Shown piece by piece: positions 1 to 6,962 of a DNA stretch of 38,813 nt (its first letter is position 1; each line of letters starts with the position of its first letter). Source of the DNA: an uncultured Clostridia bacterium (GTDB taxonomy: Bacteria; Bacillota; Clostridia; TANB77; CAG-508); the NCBI GenBank assembly GCA_934155165.1, contig CAKPGS010000008.1, forward strand, positions 1 to 38,813, written 5' to 3'. Position numbers and translations under genes: made by a program. The notes under the pieces are model-generated. The model searched no databases. It saw only the letters and a program-made list of their open reading frames with translations, and was not told where the DNA came from.

Positions 1-463
1 GAAGGAAGTACACTTACTTATGCTGAAACTTATGCTATTCTTTATAATGACAATAGCTTTAAAATAGAAGGAAAAGAACCTAGAGAAATATAAGAAGCTA
101 TTAATCATAAAAAGGCATTAGAATTAGTTTTTTATAATTTACAAAATAATGAAGAATTTGATGATGTATTATATATACAATTATAATCATGATGAGCAAG
201 ATATATTTACTAAAATTGCTAGATATCATATTGAATTTGAAAGAATACATCCTTTTGAGGATGGAAATGGAAGAACAGGTAGATTACTTATAAATTATGA
301 GCTACTAAAAAATAATTTTCCACCTGTTGTTATAGCAAAAGAAGATAGAGTAAAATATTTTGAATTTTTGCGAAATAGCGATACTAATAGCTTAGCTGAA
401 TGGTTAAAGAATTTATCTACTAAAGAAATAGAAAGAATGGAAAAGTTTGGGTTTAATCAATAA
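1..463 (+). pseudogene. Broken Fic/DOC-family AMP-transferase gene, cut by the window edge
   Basis: Fic enzymes transfer AMP or a related group to a hydroxyl of a target protein. Frame 1 starts inside the gene with EGSTLTYAET, which resembles the inhibitory-helix end and following segment of Fic proteins. It then meets a TAA at 91-93 and loses frame by 184-186. The second frame, open from 149 to the TAA at 461-463, carries the intact core motif HPFEDGNGRTGR (about residues 34-45 of that frame) and a normal Fic C-terminus ending near EKFGFNQ. The usual stretch between the inhibitory helix and the Fic core, about 50 residues, also seems to be missing. One stop, one frameshift and a probable internal deletion make a working enzyme unlikely. 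A short protein from the ATG at 149 could still be made, but it has no clear ribosome-binding site. Confidence 0.8.
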
Positions 464-503
464 ATTAACAAAGTATATAGAAATAATAAAGTAGGAGGAA
501 AAA

Positions 504-695
504 ATGCAGATTTGTAAGTACTGTAACGAATCTATGTTGGGAGAATTTGAAACATTATCTAATAATTCTTATTTTTTCTTTTATAATTGTCCAAAATGTG
601 GAAGTGTTTATGAAGGAAAAGCTAAGAAAAATATAAATGACACAAAAATTTTAGAAAAAAGATGGTTTAATCCAAGTAAAAATAATTTCGAATAA
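504..695 (+). CDS. Small zinc-ribbon protein of unknown function
   Basis: A 63-residue protein with two CxxC knuckles, C4-x2-C7 and C29-x2-C32, spaced as in a zinc ribbon, followed by a basic tail. No other domain, signal peptide or membrane segment is visible. The start is well supported: GTAGGAGG sits six bases before the ATG. It follows the broken Fic gene by 40 bases and ends before a good terminator. Small zinc ribbons of this kind occur near toxin-antitoxin and mobile genes, but nothing here fixes a role. The gene itself is likely real; its function is not known. Confidence 0.7.
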   Translation: MQICKYCNESMLGEFETLSNNSYFFFYNCPKCGSVYEGKAKKNINDTKILEKRWFNPSKNNFE

Positions 696-740
696 AATTT
701 TAATGCATTCAATATTAAAAAATATTTTTATAAATATTTA

Positions 741-769
741 GAGCAAGTCAAATTTTGACTTGCTCTTTT
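741..769. terminator. Intrinsic terminator between converging genes
   Basis: A perfect 10-bp stem (GAGCAAGTCA/TGACTTGCTC) with a 5-base loop is followed by TTTT on the plus strand. It lies between the ends of the zinc-ribbon gene and the minus-strand radical SAM gene. On the minus strand the following bases are less T-rich, so it mainly serves the plus strand. Confidence 0.8.
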
Positions 770-774
770 GATTA

Positions 775-1779
775 TTAATGCTTTCTTAATTCCGTATTTT
801 CAAATAAAGTTAATATGTTGTCTAAGGCTTTTTTTATTTCTGCTTCAGATTTTCCCTTTAAAACATAATACAAATCTTTATTTTTACAACCGGAAAGATG
901 TAAAATTTCTCCTACTGAGATAAACGGACTAAATACTCCCTCATTACAAGAATCGTAATATGGACATTTTTCAATACATACTTTGGAATATTCTGCACCT
1001 CTTGAAGAATCTTTTATTTGAACCCACTGTTCTCCAATAAAATACCCACTTCTTGGAATTCCAAATGTATTCCACATATGGTATTTTTCTTTGCTGCTAT
1101 CAGAAATCGTCTCCAAATATTCAATTATTCCTTCTAATGGTGCATATGAGGTTCTTCCAAACATTATTGCTTCTTCGCCATTAAGATTTTTATTAGTACC
1201 AAAATACTCGTTTCGAATAATTAAATCCAATATTTTGATATTCACGCCTAAAGCAATCGATTTATTAATTAATGCTTTAACCTCGCTTATATTCTGTTTT
1301 GTTACTACGATATTGAATCTTGTTTGGATTTTTCGCTTTACTAGTTCTATTGCTAAATTTTGTACTTTCTGTGATAAACATTTTGGATAATGAATACCAT
1401 TTATATATTCATTTACAGAATCTACACTTATTACAATATCCATTCGTTCTTTATATAACTCAATAATATTTAATAATTCTTTATTATCAAGTTTATATCC
1501 ATTTGTATTTAAGCGAATTTTTGTATTATCACTTAGTTCCATTATATAGCAAATTAAACTTGGTAAATAACTTACTGCAGTTGGTTCGCCACCAGTAATG
1601 CGAAAAGTAGTAATTCCTAATTCGTAAGCAACTTTAATTATTTTTTTCAAGCTTTGAAAATTTAGAGTTCCTTTCACATTAGGAAGTATACTTTCACCAG
1701 TCGGCTTGCAATAAAAACAATTACAATTACAGTTAGTCGTTATTGCAACTGCTAAATAGTTTATCCGTTTGTTGTTCAT
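775..1779 (-). CDS. MoaA-like radical SAM enzyme
   Basis: A 334-residue radical S-adenosylmethionine enzyme. The [4Fe-4S] motif CxxxCxxC is at C17, C21 and C24, and the SAM-binding GGEPT motif is at about 63-67. A second cysteine group near the C-terminus (C268, C272, C278, C298) could hold an auxiliary cluster. The layout resembles MoaA, which makes the molybdopterin precursor, but the C-terminal cysteine spacing is not the usual MoaA one and no molybdopterin genes are near. A peptide- or tRNA-modifying role is equally possible. Start choice: an in-frame ATG at 1786-1788 directly abuts the AAGAAAGG Shine-Dalgarno, so the ATG at 1777-1779, nine bases after it, is more likely. Family membership is confident; the reaction is not. 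Confidence 0.85.
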   Translation of the reverse strand: MNNKRINYLAVAITTNCNCNCFYCKPTGESILPNVKGTLNFQSLKKIIKVAYELGITTFRITGGEPTAVSYLPSLICYIMELSDNTKIRLNTNGYKLDNKELLNIIELYKERMDIVISVDSVNEYINGIHYPKCLSQKVQNLAIELVKRKIQTRFNIVVTKQNISEVKALINKSIALGVNIKILDLIIRNEYFGTNKNLNGEEAIMFGRTSYAPLEGIIEYLETISDSSKEKYHMWNTFGIPRSGYFIGEQWVQIKDSSRGAEYSKVCIEKCPYYDSCNEGVFSPFISVGEILHLSGCKNKDLYYVLKGKSEAEIKKALDNILTLFENTELRKH

Positions 1780-1829
1780 AATAATCATCCTTTCTTGTTT
1801 TGTTTAAATTATCATCAAAACCATCATAC

Positions 1830-1853
1830 TTTATGTAACTAATTTCACATAAA
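1830..1853 (-). promoter_or_regulatory. Inverted repeat near the radical SAM promoter
   Basis: TTTATGT and ACATAAA form a 7-bp inverted repeat with a 10-base gap. It lies just downstream of the probable -10 box on the minus strand, where an operator or a leader hairpin would sit. This placement is the only support. Confidence 0.3.
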
Positions 1854-1864
1854 AAGCTAATATG

Positions 1865-1873
1865 ATTATAACA
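1865..1873 (-). promoter_or_regulatory. Extended -10 promoter of the radical SAM gene
   Basis: On the minus strand the sequence reads TGTTATAAT, an extended -10 (TGn plus TATAAT). No good -35 lies 17 bases upstream, as is common for extended -10 promoters. It would give a leader of about 80 bases before the chosen ATG. Confidence 0.5.
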
Positions 1874-2070
1874 TGATTTTTTTAATCTTTATAATACATA
1901 TTTGTATTTCTGATATAACTAAAAGTTATGATGAAATTTATATTAACAGTTTTCTGTTCATAAAAATTATTACTAATTATGCAAATAAAGTAATAAATAG
2001 CAATAATTATAAGAATAATGTCAAGAAGATTATATTATTTGAAAAGTGAATTAAATAGTGTTAAAATACT
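1874..2070. other. AT-rich intergenic stretch, no gene seen
   Basis: Together with 1780-1873 this separates the radical SAM gene from the remnant at 2071. It is very AT-rich with stops in all frames. Apart from the promoter and inverted repeat listed separately, nothing recognisable was found. Confidence 0.5.
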
Positions 2071-2253
2071 GAAACTATTTTTAAAGATGAATTTATTAAA
2101 GTATTAGACCATCATAATATTTCTCTTGTACCTGTTTGGGATCAAAATAATAAATTACATTTTAGAATTGCTTGTCAAAAACATAAAATAAACAAATTGT
2201 TTATCAATGAACTAAAAAGGATAGAAATAGAGAAATATATAATACTATTATAG
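2071..2253 (+). pseudogene. Gene remnant without a start codon, unidentified
   Basis: One frame stays open for 60 codons, ending in TAG at 2251-2253, with protein-like composition (for example LVPVWDQNNKLHFRIACQKHK). There is a stop at 2062-2064 just upstream and no in-frame start codon with a ribosome-binding site. It looks like the C-terminal end of a lost gene. I do not recognise the family. It directly abuts the broken NTPase/GreA gene, in line with erosion of the whole stretch. Confidence 0.4.
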
Positions 2254-2265
2254 ATGGAGGAAAAT

Positions 2266-3044
2266 ATGGAAAAATTAATTTATTTAACGACAAATCCTAA
2301 TAAGGTAAATGAAGCAAATGAATTCTTTGGAAAAAAATATGGGTTTAATTTAGAAATTGTTAATCCAGATTTTGAAATATTAGAAATTCAAGCAGAAAGT
2401 TGTATAGATGTAGTAGCATTTAGTGCTGAATATGCAGCAAATAAATTAAATTTACCAGTATTGAAATCAGACAGTGTGATGCATTAGGGGGACTTCCAGG
2501 TCCATATAATCATTATTTTGATACACAAATAGGTATTGAAAAATTCTTAGAATTGTTTAAAAATGAAAAAAATAGAAAAGCAAGATTAGAACATTGTTTT
2601 GCCTTCTGTGAACCGGGTGAAAAAGCAATAGTTTTTTCTGGAGGAGGTACAGGAACAATAGCATATGAAGCAAAAGGAACAAGAGGCAGATGGCATGATA
2701 ATTTTGCATTCGAACAAATTGAAATTAAAGAAAGAGCTCTGAATTATGAAATTAACCAATTACAACATCAAATTAAAACAGCTGAACTCATTGAAGCTAA
2801 TTCTGATGAAGATGAAAGTGTTATCAAAGTTGGGTCTGAGATTAGAGTATATATGGAATACTCTGATGGAGATGGCGAAGAAGATACATTCATCTTAACA
2901 GGTGGGCAGGGAAAAATTAATGAAAATAAAGTTTCTGTAAATTCACCGATTGGAGAATGCATTTTAGGAAAAACAGTTGGATTTGAAGGACAGTATAGTG
3001 TTAATGGAAATATCATTAAAATTAAGGTTCTAAAAGTCAAGTAG
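2266..3044 (+). pseudogene. Frameshifted RdgB/Ham1-like NTPase fused to a GreA C-terminal half
   Basis: The first part (2266 to about 2477) matches the N-terminal half of RdgB/Ham1 enzymes, which hydrolyse XTP and dITP: a TTNPNKVNEA motif, then LPVLKSDS where the family has DDSG. At about 2474-2478 a small deletion shifts the frame, and the first frame ends at TAG 2485-2487. The second frame picks up at DALGGLPGPY and runs through GGGTGTIAYE and GTRGRWHDNFAF, then changes at about 2712 without losing frame into a short coiled coil (about 2712-2800) and a GreA/GreB C-terminal domain with VKVGSEI-like, VSVNSPIGECILGK and IKILKV-like segments. The NTPase C-terminus and the GreA N-terminal hairpin are both missing. 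ATG 2266 has GGAGG five bases upstream; the in-frame ATG at 2254 overlaps that site. A sequencing error at the shift would restore one 260-residue fusion protein. Confidence 0.7.
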
Positions 3045-3096
3045 GTAACTTTTAAATTATTTGTATTAAAAATCAGAAATCTTATTAGAAATCTAA

Positions 3097-3134
3097 AAAA
3101 CTATGTGGAACGCAATAACATTCTACATAGTTTT
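3097..3134 (+). terminator. Intrinsic terminator after the NTPase/GreA gene
   Basis: AAAACTATGTGGAA and TTCTACATAGTTTT pair over 14 positions, with one G-U pair and a 10-base loop, followed by a T-rich tail. It sits about 50 bases after the stop codon. Confidence 0.75.
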
Positions 3135-3264
3135 ATTTATATATTATTAAAAATTGAGCTATACCCAAATAGATGGACTTGATTTTCGCCCCACCCTTAG
3201 GCTTCTTTATTTTATTTATATTTATAAGTAGTAGCAGTCTTTTCTGTGGAAATTGTTGTGAATT

Positions 3265-4128
3265 TTAAATTTTAAAATTTTCTTTTATTATTTTTATCAA
3301 AAAATTTACTTCTTTTTTTCTATCTGTTTTAAAATACATTCCAAATTCAACAGGTTCAAGATTTAATTCTGTTTTTAATTCTGTTAAATTATATTTTTCT
3401 AATTTAGTAGAATCTATATATTCTCTCGTTATTAGTCCGATTGAGTTACTTTTACTTGCAAGCTCTAAAATTGTATTATAGCTTGAATTTCTCAAATCTA
3501 AATTTTTATTATCTAATAAATTTACTAACCTTATAACAGTTTGTGCATATTTTCTCGGTACATATATAGTTGTATTTTCTAATTCTTTTTTACTCACTAT
3601 TTTATTTGCAAAATTTGAGTCTTTATTTGCTATAAAAATATCATTTAGAAATCCAATATGTAAATATTCTATGCCTCTTAATTTAACATCATTTATTTTT
3701 TTACAAAATACTATATCTAGCTCCCTATTTTCTAACATTTTTAACATCTCATTTGTTTCAAGACACTTTAAATTTAAATTAATATTTGGATATTCTAAAT
3801 AAAATTTGTTTATACATTCTCCAAAAATTATATTTAATAAATGATTGTGAGATCCAATATTAACATTTTTATCTTTACTAAAATTATTATCTACTTTTAT
3901 AATTTCATTTATAGGATTTTTTAGACTTTCATATAACTCCAATCCTACTTCTGTTAACATTAAGCCTTTATTGCTTCTTTTAAATAATGTTATTCCTATT
4001 ATATTTTCCAATTTTTTTATGTGTTTTGTTACAGCAGGTTGAGAAATATTTAATTTTTCACTTGCTTTAGTAACATTTAGTTCATTTGCTACTACTACAA
4101 ATATTTTATATAACTCTAAATTTACCAT
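3265..4128 (-). CDS. LysR-type transcriptional regulator
   Basis: A 287-residue protein with the LysR plan. A winged helix-turn-helix occupies about residues 1-60 (FVVVANELNVTKASEKLNISQPAVTKHIKKLE, shortened: the recognition helix is around SQPAVTKHIKKLE). A periplasmic-binding-protein-like effector domain follows from about 90 to the end. Such regulators bind DNA as tetramers and respond to a small molecule. An in-frame ATG at 4135-4137 lies three codons earlier, but the ATG at 4126-4128 leaves room for the GGGATGAT ribosome-binding region, so I use it. It points away from the TetR gene, with about 285 bases between them. No target can be named from the sequence; the usual LysR habit of controlling a divergent neighbour would make the TetR/oleate hydratase pair a candidate, but this is weak. 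Confidence 0.88.
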   Translation of the reverse strand: MVNLELYKIFVVVANELNVTKASEKLNISQPAVTKHIKKLENIIGITLFKRSNKGLMLTEVGLELYESLKNPINEIIKVDNNFSKDKNVNIGSHNHLLNIIFGECINKFYLEYPNINLNLKCLETNEMLKMLENRELDIVFCKKINDVKLRGIEYLHIGFLNDIFIANKDSNFANKIVSKKELENTTIYVPRKYAQTVIRLVNLLDNKNLDLRNSSYNTILELASKSNSIGLITREYIDSTKLEKYNLTELKTELNLEPVEFGMYFKTDRKKEVNFLIKIIKENFKI

Positions 4129-4224
4129 TATAATCATCCCTATTTATATATTATATTACTTATAATAACACAAAAAGCATTTTTATACTACTTTAAATTG
4201 TAATCTAATTTTCTACATTTCTTC

Positions 4225-4311
4225 TTAATCTTCATGCCAATCATAACTACTAGAATTAGCTTTTGCACATTCTTTCATAATATAATTTATCATGTGAGCA
4301 ATATTTGATAA
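4225..4311 (-). pseudogene. Possible C-terminal gene remnant in the LysR-TetR gap
   Basis: On the minus strand 28 codons are open before a TAA, ending in a protein-like SSSYDWHED, with an upstream stop right behind. There is an internal ATG but no ribosome-binding site. It may be the tail of a lost gene or chance. Confidence 0.2.
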
Positions 4312-4352
4312 GAATTAGTCAAACTATTTTATACAATTTATAGAATTAATTT

Positions 4353-4381
4353 TTGTATTCTCTTTTTAGTAGTGGTATAAT
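4353..4381 (+). promoter_or_regulatory. Promoter of the TetR-family gene
   Basis: TTGTAT, 17 bases, then TATAAT preceded by TG one base upstream (extended -10). The leader to the ATG at 4414 is about 25 bases. Confidence 0.65.
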
Positions 4382-4413
4382 AAAGGCAATTTTTAATTAG
4401 AAAGGTTTTTAAT

Positions 4414-4977
4414 ATGTCAGATATTACTAAAAGAGCTTTGGCTAGTTCCCTAAAAGATTTACTCTCTAAATATAAATTTAATAAAATTACTATAAAAGAT
4501 ATTACTGAAAATTGTGGTGTTAATAGGCAAACTTTTTATTATCATTTTAAAGATATTTATGATTTATTAGAGTGGATTTATAAAAATGAAGTTATACTTG
4601 AGATAGAAGAAAAAGCTACTTATGAAACTTGGCAGCAGGGGTTAATGTATATTTTTGAGTATGTATTAAAAAATAAGAATTTTGTTAGAAATACCTATGA
4701 TTCTATAAGTAAAGATTTGCTATTAAATTTTATTTATGCTCAAACTAATATTTTAATTATGGATGTAATTGAAGAAAAATCTAAGAATATTAATATTAGT
4801 AATGAAGATAAAATGTTTATTGCTAATTTTTATAAATATGGTTTTGTAGGATTATTGCAAGATTGGATTGAGTCTGGAATGAAACAAAAACCTATAAACA
4901 TTATTAATAAATTATCTGTAATGATTGATGGAAGTTTTGATAATGCTTTTTATAATTTTCAAAATTTAGACAAATAA
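4414..4977 (+). CDS. TetR/AcrR-family regulator, DhaS-like
   Basis: A 187-residue regulator. The N-terminal helix-turn-helix spans about residues 5-52, with KITIKDITENCGVNRQTFYYHFKD as the typical TetR core (the recognition part is VNRQTFYYHF). The C-terminal helical ligand domain resembles the DhaS-type TetR group. Genes like this are often next to oleate hydratase genes in Firmicutes, and here one lies 96 bases downstream on the same strand. It may therefore repress that enzyme and respond to a fatty acid; this is inference from position. AGAAAGG lies eight bases before the ATG. The stop codon overlaps a strong terminator palindrome, so the downstream gene probably needs its own promoter, which is visible. 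Confidence 0.88.
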   Translation: MSDITKRALASSLKDLLSKYKFNKITIKDITENCGVNRQTFYYHFKDIYDLLEWIYKNEVILEIEEKATYETWQQGLMYIFEYVLKNKNFVRNTYDSISKDLLLNFIYAQTNILIMDVIEEKSKNINISNEDKMFIANFYKYGFVGLLQDWIESGMKQKPINIINKLSVMIDGSFDNAFYNFQNLDK

Positions 4978-5010
4978 AAGCAAATGTATAAATTTTATAC
5001 ATTTGCTTTT
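4976..5010. terminator. Perfect 17-bp palindrome between TetR and oleate hydratase genes
   Basis: A 35-base palindrome with a single central base, arms AAAAGCAAATGTATAAA and its exact complement, followed by a T-rich run. It overlaps the TetR stop codon and works as a terminator in either direction. It also lies just upstream of the next -35 box, so it could double as a regulator-binding site. Confidence 0.75.
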
Positions 5011-5019
5011 ATTTGTTTA

Positions 5020-5049
5020 TTGTATATTTTTTAATGTTATTTTTATAAT
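5020..5049 (+). promoter_or_regulatory. Promoter of the oleate hydratase gene
   Basis: TTGTAT, 18 bases, then TATAAT, ending 24 bases before the ATG. A strong AAAGGAGG follows at the normal place. Confidence 0.55.
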
Positions 5050-5073
5050 AACTTATACAAAGGAGGAATTTAT

Positions 5074-6849
5074 ATGTATTATAGTAATGGGAATTATGAA
5101 GCTTTTGCTCATCCAAAAAAGCCAGAAGGAGTTGATAATAAGTCTGCATACTTAGTTGGTGCTGGTCTTGCATCTCTTGCTGCTGCTTGTTTTTTAGTTC
5201 GTGATGGTCAAATGAAAGGTGAAAATATTCATATTTTAGAAGAATCTAAAATATCTGGTGGAGCCTGTGATGGAATAAAAGATTCTAATAAAGGATTTAT
5301 TATTCGTGGTGGAAGAGAAATGGAAAATCATTTTGAATGTTTATGGGATTTATTCCGCTCAATTCCATCATTAGAAACAGAAGGTGCTTCTGTTTTAGAT
5401 GAATATTATTGGCTTAATAAAAAAGATCCAAATTATTCATTAATGAGAGCAACTGTAAATAGAGGAGAAGATGCTCACACAGATGGTAAATTTGGTTTAT
5501 CTGAAAAAGCCTCTATGGAAATTATAAAATTATTTATGACTAAAGATGAAGATTTATATGATAAAACAATTAACGATGTATTTACAGAAGAATTCTTTGC
5601 TTCAAACTTTTGGTTATATTGGAGAACTATGTTTGCTTTTGAAACTTGGCATAGTGCTTTAGAAATGAAACTATATATTCAAAGATTTATTCACCATATT
5701 GGTGGATTACCTGATTTTTCTGCTCTTAAATTCACAAAATATAACCAATATGAATCTTTAATTTTGCCAATGGTAAAATATTTGGAAAGTCATGGGGTTC
5801 AAATTCAATATGATACAAAAGTAACTAATGTATTATTTGATATTGATGGAAAGAAAAAAATTGCTAAAGAAATTGTTTGTATTCATAATGGAAATGAGGA
5901 AACTATTCCATTAACAGTAAATGATTTAGTTTTTGTAACAAATGGAAGTTGTACAGAAAGAGCAATGCTTGGAGACCAAAACACTGCACCAGATTTAACT
6001 ATTCAAAATGGAGAAGGTGCTTGTTGGGAATTATGGAGAAAAATCGCTATACAAAATGAGGAATTTGGACATCCAGATAAATTCTGCACAGACATTTCTA
6101 AAACAAATTGGGAGTCTGCAACTGTAACAACTTTAGATGATAAAATTCCACCATATATACAAAAAATTTGTAAAAGAGATCCTTTTAGTGGTAGAGTTGT
6201 AACTGGAGGAATAGTTTCTGTAAAGGATTCAAATTGGATGTTAAGTTGGACTATAAATAGACAACCTCACTTTAAAAATCAACCAAAAGACCAACTTGTT
6301 GTATGGGTTTATGGATTATTTACTAATGTCCCAGGAAATTATATAAAGAAACCAATGAGAGAATGTACAGGTAAAGAAATAACAGAAGAATGGCTATATC
6401 ATTTAGGTGTTCCAGAAGATAAAATAGAAGAATTGGCAACTAACTCTGCTAGCTGTGTTCCTTGTATGATGCCATATATAACTGCATTCTTTATGCCTAG
6501 AACCGCTGGTGATAGACCAAAAGTTGTTCCAGATGGATGTAAAAACTTTGCATTTTTAGGTCAATTTGCAGATACAGTTAGAGATACAGTATTTACAACA
6601 GAATATTCTGTAAGAACTGCTATGGAAGCTGTTTACACATTATTGGATATTGATAGAGGCGTTCCAGAAGTTTTCGGCTCATGCTACGATGTTCGTGTTT
6701 TACTAGATTCAACATCTAAAATGATGGATGGTAAAAAAATTACAGATTTAAAATTGCCTTTTGCAGCAAATATGGCTCTAAAAAAAGGCTTAAAAGAAAT
6801 TGAAGGAACAGTTATTGAAGATTTAATAAAAAGATATAATTTAATTTAA
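5074..6849 (+). CDS. ohyA: Oleate hydratase (myosin-cross-reactive antigen family)
   Basis: A 591-residue FAD enzyme, full length for the family. Oleate hydratases add water to the cis-9 double bond of unsaturated fatty acids to give 10-hydroxy acids; in gut and skin bacteria this detoxifies host fatty acids. The dinucleotide-binding fold has GAGLASLAA at about residues 29-37. The conserved RGGREMENHFECLWD block follows at about 78-92; its E82 aligns with the glutamate shown to be needed for catalysis in the family. Further family blocks are FETWHSALEMKLY (about 190-202) and a C-terminal DTVRDTVFTTEYSVRTA segment. There is no signal peptide, in line with a cytoplasmic, membrane-associated enzyme. 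It has its own promoter and an AAAGGAGG site, and sits behind a TetR gene that probably controls it. Confidence 0.96.
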   Translation: MYYSNGNYEAFAHPKKPEGVDNKSAYLVGAGLASLAAACFLVRDGQMKGENIHILEESKISGGACDGIKDSNKGFIIRGGREMENHFECLWDLFRSIPSLETEGASVLDEYYWLNKKDPNYSLMRATVNRGEDAHTDGKFGLSEKASMEIIKLFMTKDEDLYDKTINDVFTEEFFASNFWLYWRTMFAFETWHSALEMKLYIQRFIHHIGGLPDFSALKFTKYNQYESLILPMVKYLESHGVQIQYDTKVTNVLFDIDGKKKIAKEIVCIHNGNEETIPLTVNDLVFVTNGSCTERAMLGDQNTAPDLTIQNGEGACWELWRKIAIQNEEFGHPDKFCTDISKTNWESATVTTLDDKIPPYIQKICKRDPFSGRVVTGGIVSVKDSNWMLSWTINRQPHFKNQPKDQLVVWVYGLFTNVPGNYIKKPMRECTGKEITEEWLYHLGVPEDKIEELATNSASCVPCMMPYITAFFMPRTAGDRPKVVPDGCKNFAFLGQFADTVRDTVFTTEYSVRTAMEAVYTLLDIDRGVPEVFGSCYDVRVLLDSTSKMMDGKKITDLKLPFAANMALKKGLKEIEGTVIEDLIKRYNLI

Positions 6850-6860
6850 TTTTTTATATT

Positions 6861-6889
6861 GAGGCAGACTTAAGGCGTCTGCCTCTACA
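6861..6889 (-). repeat. REP-like palindrome, copy 1 (GAGGCAGAC type)
   Basis: GAGGCAGAC and GTCTGCCTC form a 9-bp stem with a 7-base loop. On the minus strand GTAG precedes the stem. It lies 12 bases after the oleate hydratase stop and may help end that transcript, although no long T run follows. Confidence 0.7.
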
Positions 6890-6962
6890 ACATTTTACAT
6901 TAGAAATATAATATTTTGAATTTTTATTATTTTTTCCTCATATACTTTTTTAGGTGATTTTT

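Noticed and set aside
149..463. Intact small Fic protein from the ATG at 149
   Set aside because: The frame has the Fic motif but lacks a ribosome-binding site and the N-terminal half of the domain, which is present upstream in another frame.
1091..1390. 99-codon plus-strand frame opposite the radical SAM gene
   Set aside because: Shadow of a clear radical SAM coding region with full motifs on the other strand.
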